Of a DNA stretch of 20,143 nucleotides, positions 12,739 to 20,143 are shown in pieces. The stretch covers positions 1-20,143 of the IMG/VR virus record IMGVR_UViG_3300029911_001887; one strand, written 5' to 3'. A program made the position numbers and the translations under genes. The notes beneath the pieces are model-generated. The model was given only the letters and a program-made list of their open reading frames with translations, made no database searches and had not been told where the DNA came from. This DNA comes from a virus. Position 1 is the first letter of the stretch. The number at the start of each line of letters is the position of its first letter.

Positions 12739-15700
12739 TGGCCAGGACCATAACCTGCAACCTCTGGCAGAATCCTGGCACCACCACCCCGGGCGCCCTG
12801 AAGGTGGTCTCTGGCCAGATTTTCGAACTGGCCGAAATCAACCAGGAGGTGGACGGCGAGGGCAATCTCAGCAAGGTCAAGCCTGGCACTCTCACCACCA
12901 AGGTGGGCGATCCAGACGGTTCGATCTGGACCTTCATCCTGAACTCCCTGGCGTCCACCGATGTCAACAATAAGCCCGAGCTGCTGCCGCCCTGGTTCGA
13001 ACTCTACGCCGACAGCACCAGGCTGTTCCTTGGCACCGTGGACCCGTCGACCCTGAAAAATCGGCAGGCGGCCGATGACTATTCCATCGAGATGAAGGTG
13101 GTGGACTGGTCCATGCAACTGGCCAATTCATACCTCGGGAGCCCGTCCGCGCCCCAGTGGGAAGGCGGCACGAACTATCCCGCCAACACCCTGATCCTCA
13201 ACGGTTCCAATCTCTACTTGTCCATTGTGGGCGGGGTGAGCAGCACCACGAGCAACGGCCCGACCGGAATCACCTCGGGATCCCTTTGGACCCCCTCCAC
13301 CACCTATTCAGAGGGCAACCAGGTCATCAACGGGGCGATGGGATACCAGTGCGTCACGGCGGGCACCTCAATGGCCGCAGGACCCGCAGGGACGGGGTCT
13401 TCCATTTCTGATGGAACCGTCACCTGGGAATACACCGGTGTGGCAACGACCGGAGGGGTTCCCTGGTCCGATTCCACAGCCTATATCGTGGGGAATCAGG
13501 TCATCAACGGTGGCAGCGCCTATCAGTGCACTGTGGGTGGAATCTCCGCGTCTGCTGGCCCAACGGGCGCCGGATCGGCCATCACGGACGGGACCGCAAT
13601 CTGGGAATACACCGGCCCTGCGGCCGTGGACGGGACCGTCACCTGGAGCTACGTTCCGCCCTCCTGGCAGCGGCCAGTCCCGATTCAGGCATCCAACGGA
13701 GCAGCCGTCACCCAAAAGGGGTTTTCATTCACCTATGGGAGTTCGATAAACAATTTCACACAGTTGAGCCGCCCGGGCCTGTCGACAGGGCTCCATCCGA
13801 ACGACGTGTATTTTCCGGATCCCCAGGGGGCATGGGCCACTCAATCGCAGGTGCTCACCTGTGATTATCCGGTGTTCATGGCGGACATAAATATTCCCGG
13901 CGAGGCCCCCGTTCAAACGGCACATGCGGATTTTTACCCCTACGGAGGGTCCCAAACGTCCGTCTGGTGGGAACCCGATGGGAGTTTCGGCGACGGGTAT
14001 TGGATATTCACATGGACGTTACCCACCTCTATCCCGGATCTATTCTTACCCTCCTTGCAGTTCCCCCCGGGCACCATCGCCCAGGCCGCGCTTGACCCTC
14101 TGGGCCAGCAGTACATGGTTGGCGGGATCGCCCCAACCGGGGACACCGGGTTCCCCGCGAACACCTGGAACCTCGTGAGTCAGCTATCCGGTGGCATACA
14201 GGTGTGGTCCGCCCCGCCCTCGCTCTACCCGAAATCTGGCACCCCTGGCACCATCACCGACAGCAAAGACCAGACCGTGCTGCAATATTGCCCGGCGGAC
14301 CCGGCTTATGACCAGACCACGAACCCGGCCTATTCAGGTCCTTACAACTGCGCGACCCTCAATCCAACGCCCTGGCCGGCCATCTCTTTCATCCCTCAAT
14401 ATGGGCAACTCTCCAATCTCAACTGGGCTCCGGGCAACTGGGCGGCGAATTTCTCCCTTGCCAATCCTTCCTCGCAGGATGTGGAGTTCTGGACCGTGAT
14501 GGTCGGGATCACCGCTGCGCAGAACTACATCGACCTGGATCACGTCAACGGCATCGTCCTCGGTGACGGGCTGCAAGCCACTGGGGGATCCTCCTGGACG
14601 GTCGCAGGCGTGGATCCGATCCTTAACCGGATCACCACCATCGAATCCATCTCTTCCCTGGATCCGGGCACCCACATCTACTGGACCACCGACAGCCAGT
14701 TGGAAATGGTGATGGAGGATCCGCGCATTGTTTTGCAGAAGGCCGTGGCTCCCTTCACGGTGGACCTCTCCCAATTTGTTGCGCCCCAGACCAAGGAGCC
14801 GATGTTCTCCTTCCTGCCGAGCCGGGGGCTGGCTAAATCGGCACTCGACAGCCCCCTGTATGCCATCGGTGACATCGAACCGACCCTGAACGGGATCAAG
14901 CCCAGCGTGGGCGCGATCTGGATCAACCCCGCCACCGGCGCCCGGATGCCTTCCTACAGCTGGACAGGAAACCCCGATGACGGTTGGCAGGGCCCCGCGT
15001 CGGTGCCCTACGCGCCCAATGCGGACTGGACCTGCCAGCTACTCACTCCGCCGGCGAGCCTGATGCCGTACGAAGTCTTTGCCTTCAACCCATGGCAGAG
15101 GCTCCGCAACCGGGCCTACGCGGATCTGTACCGGCGCGAGAGCAACGGCCTTATGCAGATCACCACTGCGTCTGGCCTCATCCTGGCCAACGCGGATTAC
15201 GTGTCCATCGTGAGCGTCCAACAGCCCTTGACCTCCGAGATCACGTTTACCTATGTCCAGAACGGGCAGACCTACTCCGGGACCACGACCAGCTCGGCCA
15301 GTGGGTATGTCGCTAATTTTGCCTTTTGGACCACCGTGGGGGCCAACGTCGCCGGGCCCCTCGTAGCCTATGACTACGTGGGAATGCAGCGTTTCGTGTT
15401 CAATGCCACGGCAGATGGAAGCCTCCAGGTGACTCCCTGGACCGGCTCGACCTGGGGCGCCCCGGTGGGCTACTCCTGGCCCGGCGGAAAGACCATTCAG
15501 AGCGCAATCGCCATGGCCGGGAACATCCTGGCCTATGCCAATACCACCATTTACTCGGGCACCGTCAACGGGAGCCCCTGGCAGTCGGCGTCCACCTCTG
15601 CTGACCACCTGGAACTCTGGGGGCTCTCGGGCGGGCTCGTCGCATCGCTCTCCCTGGCCAACTACCCCGCGCTCATTGGGGGAACGCTCGTCACCACCCC

Positions 15701-18035
15701 CTACGGTTTTTACCTCGTCGGCTCCGCATCCCTGGCCCAGGTGAGCTACGCGCAGGCCTTCTCAGCCACCGGATCCATTGCAGCGGGGATCCTCGATGTG
15801 ACAGCATCAACCGGCGTCATCGTGGCGGGGATGCCCGTGAGCGGGGCCAGCCTCAGCGGGCTCACGATCACCCAGCAGATCAGCGGTGTTCCAGGTGGAG
15901 CTGGGCTGTACCAACTCAGCTCCACCACCGGCACCATCGCCAGCGAGGCCCTGACCATCGGTGGCCTGTGGGTGAGCGTGTGCTACCTCGTGGACCAGGT
16001 CAGCTTCCTGTTCGCCAATACCCTCATTGCCAGGACGGCCAACGAGATCGTGATTCTTGGCCGGCAGGATGTCGGGACCGGGACCAGCGCCACCACCAGC
16101 ACCTGGCTGTTCCGGATCCATCCCCCGACCGGCAACTCCACCCTGGACGGTTCGGTCATGCTGTCCGAGCAGATCAGCAATGGCTGCCCATCCACGGTCG
16201 GCGCCATCAGCGACCCGTCCAAGCCCGGGCGCGTCATCGGCCACCTGGGGGGCAGTCTCTGGCAGCTGGACACGGTGCGACCGTTCTGTATTTCGAGGTT
16301 CAAGCCGTCCGGCATGACGGCCATGGAATTGATCGAGCACATCTGCCAGACATTCAACGCGATCGCCACGCCGGATGCCAACGGGGTCCTGCACATCGTC
16401 AGTCGGATCGGCAACCCATTCCCGACCCCCCTCACGGTGGACATGGTCTCGATGGATACCACCCTGTGTTGGCCGGAATTCAGCTCCATCGTGCGGATCA
16501 CCCCGACCGGCGACACCAGCGGGACCATCTATAGCGACGCCTTCGGGCAGCGGGGCGGCGGCCTGTTGACGGTGGGGACGCACCCGCTCTGCTACACCCT
16601 GAGCGACTGTGCGGCAATGGCCAGCGCATGGATCGATTGGTTCGGTATCCCGCGCCAGGTGCAAGAGCAGGAGTGGTTTTATACGGACGCCAATTCCGCC
16701 GCCCCCTGGGAAGGAATCCAGTTGTTCACCTCGTTGATGTTCAACGGAGGAAACCCTGGCTACCTGATGAGCCTTTCCCAGGACATCGTCAACGGAGGTG
16801 CCAAGGCCAAGCTGCTGGGCCTGGGGGCTCTGGGCTGGAACATCCCGGGCACCATCCTTGAGTCGAACAAGGTCTACAACCTAAAAACCGTGGTTACCGG
16901 AAACGGGATAGCGACAGCTATCAGCCACGCTGAAATACAGGTCAGAGACCTTACCGACAGGACCAACGACACGTTCGCAACCTACGCAATTGTCCCGGAC
17001 TCCATTCTTGCGACCATTGCAGCCCCAGACGGCAGCACTCCAGTGCCGTATTCCTTAATTGGGATGTATCGCCAGGGTGGGGCCTTTTTTCTCACCGTGG
17101 TCACATCCTCGGTAGGGAGCTATCTGGAGAATAGCCGGTCCTCTCCTACTGGTATTACCCTTTATAAACTAATTGCAATTGACTCCAGCAATAACGGAAC
17201 CTTTAGCCTGGAGAGCAGCAATATACTCAATATGGGGTCCACGGAAAGCCTTATTGGTGCAGAGAGTGGGTTGTATAATGGGTCGTCTTCCATGTCCGAA
17301 TACAGCAATGGAATATTCAATGGCCATATTAATGATACCCTTACAACGATTAATGGACCTTACACTGTTGTCGAGAATAGGAACATTACATCCACAATGT
17401 TCATGAGCCCTTATGGTCCTTCCGGTTCAATCTCTCCGACTTGTTCTGAGTCATATAACCCGGTTATTCATAATGGGTACAATAATCTCATGCAAAACCT
17501 TTCAGGGAGTTATGGCGACTCTCTCGGGAACACGGCCGGCGTAAATCCTAGCGCGACAGGATATGTAAACAATGGCGTAGTGCGTTCTCTCGTTAGCGGA
17601 ACCCTAGTCGGCCTGACCACAGTGGCATTCTTTCTACCCTACACCTACAACCAATATGGCAATTACGGGGTGGCTTTTTATGCCCTGGAGACCTACGACG
17701 GAGTTTATCAAACCACGCTAGGTCCTGGATCCTCCAGTGCCATGGCCTACGTGGACAACCTCGGCGTCCAGCGGCTCCTGGCATTCCCGCTCACCAACGG
17801 CCTGGACACCTTGGTTGGGGTCTGGGGCGCTAACCGGGCTGGGGTCTACCAGATCGCCGGTACCACTGGCCTCACATATTCCGATTTCTACATCGTGAAG
17901 GCCGGCGCGCTCTCCACTAAATACTCGATTTTCGCGCAGGTGCTCCCCAACGGGAGCGTCGCCCACATTGAAGGCGTCGAACAGCCCACGCCAGTTCTTT
18001 GGATCGATAACGCTGCGGCCATGAGCCTCAATTAG
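12738..18035 (+). CDS. Giant tail hub/tip protein with receptor-recognition insertions
   Basis: This 1765-residue protein is the largest gene here. Residues about 1-140 (TLTTKVGDPDGSIWTFIL to EMKVVDWSMQLANSYLG) and about 1190-1375 (FKPSGMTAMELIEHICQTFN, SRIGNPF, then SAWIDWFGIPRQVQEQEW) look like the split parts of a tail hub, the platform at the tail tip. Between them are large beta insertions. These include near-identical binding repeats at about 141-293 and a GSIAAGILDVTASTGVI-type phage domain at about 1012-1077. The C-terminal third (about 1378-1640) is Asn/Ser/Tyr/Gly-rich, with lower G+C, and probably contacts the host. The ATG overlaps the previous stop by one base. The function is assigned from position and patterns; a K/I/J-like combination is possible. 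Confidence 0.72.
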   Translation: MARTITCNLWQNPGTTTPGALKVVSGQIFELAEINQEVDGEGNLSKVKPGTLTTKVGDPDGSIWTFILNSLASTDVNNKPELLPPWFELYADSTRLFLGTVDPSTLKNRQAADDYSIEMKVVDWSMQLANSYLGSPSAPQWEGGTNYPANTLILNGSNLYLSIVGGVSSTTSNGPTGITSGSLWTPSTTYSEGNQVINGAMGYQCVTAGTSMAAGPAGTGSSISDGTVTWEYTGVATTGGVPWSDSTAYIVGNQVINGGSAYQCTVGGISASAGPTGAGSAITDGTAIWEYTGPAAVDGTVTWSYVPPSWQRPVPIQASNGAAVTQKGFSFTYGSSINNFTQLSRPGLSTGLHPNDVYFPDPQGAWATQSQVLTCDYPVFMADINIPGEAPVQTAHADFYPYGGSQTSVWWEPDGSFGDGYWIFTWTLPTSIPDLFLPSLQFPPGTIAQAALDPLGQQYMVGGIAPTGDTGFPANTWNLVSQLSGGIQVWSAPPSLYPKSGTPGTITDSKDQTVLQYCPADPAYDQTTNPAYSGPYNCATLNPTPWPAISFIPQYGQLSNLNWAPGNWAANFSLANPSSQDVEFWTVMVGITAAQNYIDLDHVNGIVLGDGLQATGGSSWTVAGVDPILNRITTIESISSLDPGTHIYWTTDSQLEMVMEDPRIVLQKAVAPFTVDLSQFVAPQTKEPMFSFLPSRGLAKSALDSPLYAIGDIEPTLNGIKPSVGAIWINPATGARMPSYSWTGNPDDGWQGPASVPYAPNADWTCQLLTPPASLMPYEVFAFNPWQRLRNRAYADLYRRESNGLMQITTASGLILANADYVSIVSVQQPLTSEITFTYVQNGQTYSGTTTSSASGYVANFAFWTTVGANVAGPLVAYDYVGMQRFVFNATADGSLQVTPWTGSTWGAPVGYSWPGGKTIQSAIAMAGNILAYANTTIYSGTVNGSPWQSASTSADHLELWGLSGGLVASLSLANYPALIGGTLVTTPYGFYLVGSASLAQVSYAQAFSATGSIAAGILDVTASTGVIVAGMPVSGASLSGLTITQQISGVPGGAGLYQLSSTTGTIASEALTIGGLWVSVCYLVDQVSFLFANTLIARTANEIVILGRQDVGTGTSATTSTWLFRIHPPTGNSTLDGSVMLSEQISNGCPSTVGAISDPSKPGRVIGHLGGSLWQLDTVRPFCISRFKPSGMTAMELIEHICQTFNAIATPDANGVLHIVSRIGNPFPTPLTVDMVSMDTTLCWPEFSSIVRITPTGDTSGTIYSDAFGQRGGGLLTVGTHPLCYTLSDCAAMASAWIDWFGIPRQVQEQEWFYTDANSAAPWEGIQLFTSLMFNGGNPGYLMSLSQDIVNGGAKAKLLGLGALGWNIPGTILESNKVYNLKTVVTGNGIATAISHAEIQVRDLTDRTNDTFATYAIVPDSILATIAAPDGSTPVPYSLIGMYRQGGAFFLTVVTSSVGSYLENSRSSPTGITLYKLIAIDSSNNGTFSLESSNILNMGSTESLIGAESGLYNGSSSMSEYSNGIFNGHINDTLTTINGPYTVVENRNITSTMFMSPYGPSGSISPTCSESYNPVIHNGYNNLMQNLSGSYGDSLGNTAGVNPSATGYVNNGVVRSLVSGTLVGLTTVAFFLPYTYNQYGNYGVAFYALETYDGVYQTTLGPGSSSAMAYVDNLGVQRLLAFPLTNGLDTLVGVWGANRAGVYQIAGTTGLTYSDFYIVKAGALSTKYSIFAQVLPNGSVAHIEGVEQPTPVLWIDNAAAMSLN
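13287..13614 (+). repeat. Tandem ~50-residue repeats within the tail hub gene
   Basis: Two clear copies (13287-13440 and 13464-13614, residues 184-234 and 243-293) share the order W-x-x-S-T-x-Y, GNQVING, Y-Q-C, A-G-P-x-G-x-G-S, I-x-DGT, W-E-Y-T-G. A diverged first copy lies just upstream (about residues 141-184, with NGPTG and SLW). The pattern resembles short carbohydrate-binding repeats of phage tail proteins. A final partial unit ends in DGTVTWSY. Confidence 0.75.
16870..17640 (+). other. A+T-rich island within the tail hub gene
   Basis: Base composition drops sharply here inside one open frame. A hand count of 17161-17520 gives about 41% G+C against well over 60% in the flanking code. 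Codons such as ATA, AAT, TAT and TTA, rare elsewhere in the window, become common. The encoded protein is rich in Asn, Ser, Tyr, Gly and Ile. This fits a recently acquired host-recognition segment. Confidence 0.7.
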
Positions 18036-18045
18036 GAGCCAGCCA

Positions 18046-19572
18046 GTGGCTACCAGCCAAAAATACATCAAGGGCGGCATCTCGATCAACTGTGACGTTT
18101 CCCTCTACCCAGCGCCGGGAATCCAGGCGTCCTGGCCGATTCCGAATTTCCCAGCGGTCCAGGCCGCGCCGCATGTCCTCTCCACAGTGGCCATCTCTGG
18201 CCAGGGTGCCCAGGGCCTCCAAGTAGCGACCTCGGCTGCCTTGCCGGGAGGCCCCACTGCGGTGTGGACCCTCCACCACCAGTCCTACCAGGGAACCGCC
18301 CCTGCCACGCTCCCCGCCGCCGATGTCACCCCCTTGACCGTGATCCCGGGAGCCGCCCAGCAGGTATTGGCGACCCTCAACTATCCCCTGGCTGATGCAA
18401 CCCACATCGTCTGGCTCCAAAGCGTGGAGGCCGGGGTCACAACCGTCTATCCGCCCCAGTCCATCACCACGGCCGCGGATCCCACTCAAGGTGGCATTTC
18501 CTCTGCCGGAGGGGCAGCTTCCGCTGCTGGGGCTGTCGCAGCAGAAGCTCTTGCAGCCGCAGAAGCAAACGCCGCCGCCCTGACGGCCCTGGGGTTCACC
18601 GGCCTGGGCACGGCGACTCCCCTGATGGATTCTGGGACCGGTGGTGACGGGGCCTCAACGCTGGGTGCGCGCCAAGACCATTACCATCCCACCGATACCA
18701 GCCGTGCATCGACGGCAGCGTTCGGGGCCTCGGGAACAACCCATGCCGCTGGCCTGGTCCCCGACCCTGGCCCCACGGCAGGAACTACCCGGTTCTTGCG
18801 GGAAGATGGGGGCTTCGCGGTCCCGCCCTCATCCGGTGGAAGCTCAACCGTTTTCGTGGGGTCAGGCCCGCTTCATGCCGCCGGTCTGGTCCCTGATCCT
18901 GGGGTAACGGCAGGAACCACCCGCTACCTCCGCGAAGACGGAAACTTCGCGGTTCCTCCCTCTGGCGGAGGGCTCCCTTGGATTTCCATCACCCTTACGC
19001 CACCAAACCCTTCGGCTTTCACATGGGTCAACCAGGCCGCCAATGGAGGAGCCACGGCAACCCTCCAAATTGGTCAATCTACAATGTATTTCCCTTCATC
19101 CAGCGGCAACAGCATTTCCATAATGAAATCTGCCTACTCTGGGGCTAAAAGGTGCGTCCTATCCCTTTGTTTGGTCGGCCTTCCGAACACGGGGGCTACG
19201 AGCGCGGGAATCTATGTCGGTGATGGAAGTGGCAAGTTGATTGAGTTCACAATCATCAACTACGGCAGCACAACGCAAGATACGACATTCTTCGCATACC
19301 AATGGAATAGTCCGACTTCCCCCAACGCCCAGTTGTATGGCGGTCTAGCTCTCCCCCCTTGCCCGGGGCCGATGTTCCTTTCCGTTTACGATGACGGCAC
19401 CAATCTCAATTTTCAGGTCTCCGTCGACGGTGGGCAAAACTGGGACACCCTTTTCCAGCAAGCTCGAGCTGCCTTCCTGACCGCTGGGCCCAACAGCTTC
19501 GGGTGGGGGATGCGAACGGAAGGAGTGGGCAAGCACGTCCGGGCCAACTTTCTCCATTGGAGTGTGTCATGA
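18046..19572 (+). CDS. Tail fibre protein with neck repeats and lectin-like C-terminus
   Basis: This 508-residue protein follows the hub gene. The N-terminus (about residues 1-145) is a beta-rich attachment region. An Ala-rich helix (about 150-185) suggests a trimer stem. Then come motifs typical of phage fibres: GARQDHYHPTDTSRAS (about 208-223) and two copies of HAAGLVPDPG-x-TAGTTR then LREDG-x-FAVPP (residues about 233-262 and 277-306). The last 190 residues resemble a lectin-like jelly roll, with WISITLTPPNP, FLSVYDDGTNLNFQVSVDGG and a closing NFLHWSVS. It probably binds a host surface glycan. The start is GTG with TAGGAG 6-7 bases upstream. A small downstream gene begins 22 bases after its stop. 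Confidence 0.85.
   Translation: MATSQKYIKGGISINCDVSLYPAPGIQASWPIPNFPAVQAAPHVLSTVAISGQGAQGLQVATSAALPGGPTAVWTLHHQSYQGTAPATLPAADVTPLTVIPGAAQQVLATLNYPLADATHIVWLQSVEAGVTTVYPPQSITTAADPTQGGISSAGGAASAAGAVAAEALAAAEANAAALTALGFTGLGTATPLMDSGTGGDGASTLGARQDHYHPTDTSRASTAAFGASGTTHAAGLVPDPGPTAGTTRFLREDGGFAVPPSSGGSSTVFVGSGPLHAAGLVPDPGVTAGTTRYLREDGNFAVPPSGGGLPWISITLTPPNPSAFTWVNQAANGGATATLQIGQSTMYFPSSSGNSISIMKSAYSGAKRCVLSLCLVGLPNTGATSAGIYVGDGSGKLIEFTIINYGSTTQDTTFFAYQWNSPTSPNAQLYGGLALPPCPGPMFLSVYDDGTNLNFQVSVDGGQNWDTLFQQARAAFLTAGPNSFGWGMRTEGVGKHVRANFLHWSVS
18742..18962 (+). repeat. Duplicated fibre neck motif
   Basis: Two 89-base copies (18742-18830 and 18874-18962) are separated by a short Gly/Ser-rich spacer. 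They share the protein order HAAGLVPDPG, TAGTTR, LREDG, FAVPP. DNA identity is high, with mostly third-position changes, showing an old in-frame duplication kept by protein selection. Confidence 0.8.
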
Positions 19573-19594
19573 CCACCACCTGCAGGGAGCCTTG

Positions 19595-19762
19595 ATGCCC
19601 AAACGCTCCACTGAACGCACCCCGCCGGCCGCCCGGGAGGTCCTGCGCCAGGCCCGGGTCGCCGAGCGCCTGGCGGCCCGGATCCGCGAGTCCGACCGCC
19701 TGGCGCAGGACTGGGCCGCCACCCTGGACCCCCGGCAGCGGGAGCAGCTGCAGCCGCACTGA
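19595..19762 (+). CDS. Small basic helical hypothetical protein
   Basis: This 55-residue protein is rich in Arg, Ala, Glu and Gln, and is predicted by eye to be one or two amphipathic helices (AAREVLRQARVAERLAARIR, then LAQDWAATLDPRQREQ). There is no TM segment or known motif. The ATG at 19595 has AGGGAG 7 bases upstream. A GTG 33 bases earlier in the same frame overlaps the tail fibre stop and has no such site. It is the last gene of the rightward operon, followed after 17 bases by a strong terminator. It could be a small regulatory or assembly protein; no function is assigned. Confidence 0.6.
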   Translation: MPKRSTERTPPAAREVLRQARVAERLAARIRESDRLAQDWAATLDPRQREQLQPH

Positions 19763-19779
19763 AACGACAGCACCCAAGC

Positions 19780-19815
19780 AACGGCCCCGGCGCTCATGGC
19801 GATCCGGGGCCGTTT
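19780..19815. terminator. Bidirectional terminator between convergent genes
   Basis: A perfect 11-bp stem (AACGGCCCCGG / CCGGGGCCGTT) surrounds a 13-base loop. T residues follow on the + strand and the AA/TT ends serve the opposite strand. It lies between the end of the rightward structural operon and the end of the leftward membrane protein gene, so it can stop transcription from both sides. Confidence 0.8.
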
Positions 19816-19843
19816 GCTGCCGGTTTCCACAGCGGATGTGGAT

Positions 19844-20143
19844 TCACTTCCTGTCGAGGGCACTGCTGAGCAGATCCAGGTTCAGGCCTACGGCTTCCCG
19901 CGCTGGTGGGTTCGCCGCCATAGCTTCCCGGATATTTGCCCTCCGCCTGGCCTCCTTGGCCTCCTCCAGCGCCAGGAGGTTTGCTAACCCCGACAGAAAC
20001 AGGTAGGGGATCACGACCCCAGCCAGCGAGAACAGGGCCGCTGCGGCCTGCTGTGGGGCGCCCTGGGCGTTCATGTAGGAGGCCAGCCCACCGATGGCCA
20101 TGATTCCAGAGAAGATGATGTACAGGATCCAGGCGACCTTCAT
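19844..20143 (-). CDS. Two-TM membrane protein transcribed against the operon
   Basis: This is a 99-residue protein on the opposite strand. It has two hydrophobic helices (about residues 4-24 and 33-58) joined by a short polar loop (NAQGAPQQ), then a charged helical cytoplasmic tail (EEAKEARRRANIREAMA) and a short C-terminus. The family is not recognised. The ATG is exactly at the window end, so its ribosome-binding site and promoter are outside the view. Opposite orientation to the late genes is typical of cargo genes ('morons') expressed from a prophage, for example superinfection-exclusion proteins. It could equally be the first bacterial gene beyond a prophage edge. Confidence 0.72.
   Translation of the reverse strand: MKVAWILYIIFSGIMAIGGLASYMNAQGAPQQAAAALFSLAGVVIPYLFLSGLANLLALEEAKEARRRANIREAMAANPPAREAVGLNLDLLSSALDRK

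Noticed and set aside
13287-13614. CRISPR-like or DNA-level tandem array
   Set aside because: The repeats are in-frame protein repeats within a long coding region, differ at many third positions, and lack regular spacers. No CRISPR array is present in the window.

Overview
The window is about 20 kb of a tailed-phage genome or prophage, apparently a siphovirus of the lambda/HK97 type. It covers the lysis genes and nearly the whole head and tail module. Base composition is high in G+C, start codons include GTG and TTG, genes overlap by 1-11 bases, and Shine-Dalgarno sites are often strong. A candidate inner-membrane spanin suggests a Gram-negative-type host, but the host cannot be named from this sequence. 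No integrase, repressor, replication gene, attachment site or terminase is visible, so free phage versus prophage cannot be decided here.

Layout. Positions 1-237 hold a small cysteine-rich protein followed by a terminator. Positions 352-2759 form a lysis cassette: a GH108-type endolysin, a two-TM holin candidate, a small beta-rich protein, a spanin-like protein, and two further single-TM coiled-coil proteins. A tRNA-like element at 2780-2883 and a second terminator follow. Positions 3014-9288 hold the head, connector and tail-tube genes. In order these are an Ig-like/gpW-like connector, the lambda-family portal, a fused prohead protease and HK97-fold major capsid protein with a strong internal ribosome-binding site, a small Pro/Ala-tailed protein, an FII-like attachment protein, a U-like minor tail protein, a second small Pro/Ala-tailed protein, and the tail tube protein. 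Positions 9299-19572 hold the tail assembly chaperones G and G-T (made by -1 frameshifting), a 778-residue tape measure, a 161-residue distal tail candidate, a 1765-residue tail hub/tip protein, and a 508-residue tail fibre with a lectin-like end. A 55-residue protein ends the rightward operon. A strong bidirectional terminator separates it from a leftward 99-residue membrane protein.

How it works together. The + strand genes read as two late transcription units, lysis then morphogenesis. Each is preceded by the same roughly 60-bp cassette, made of a terminator hairpin and a perfect GTCGTCA-N5-TGACGAC palindrome. The two units are therefore probably co-regulated, and the lysis module is bracketed by direct repeats that could support module exchange.

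The points most worth a second look are the duplicated regulatory cassette, the non-canonical tRNA-like element, the protease-capsid fusion with an internal start, the unusual G-T slippery site, and an A+T-rich island inside the tail hub gene that looks like a swapped host-recognition segment.
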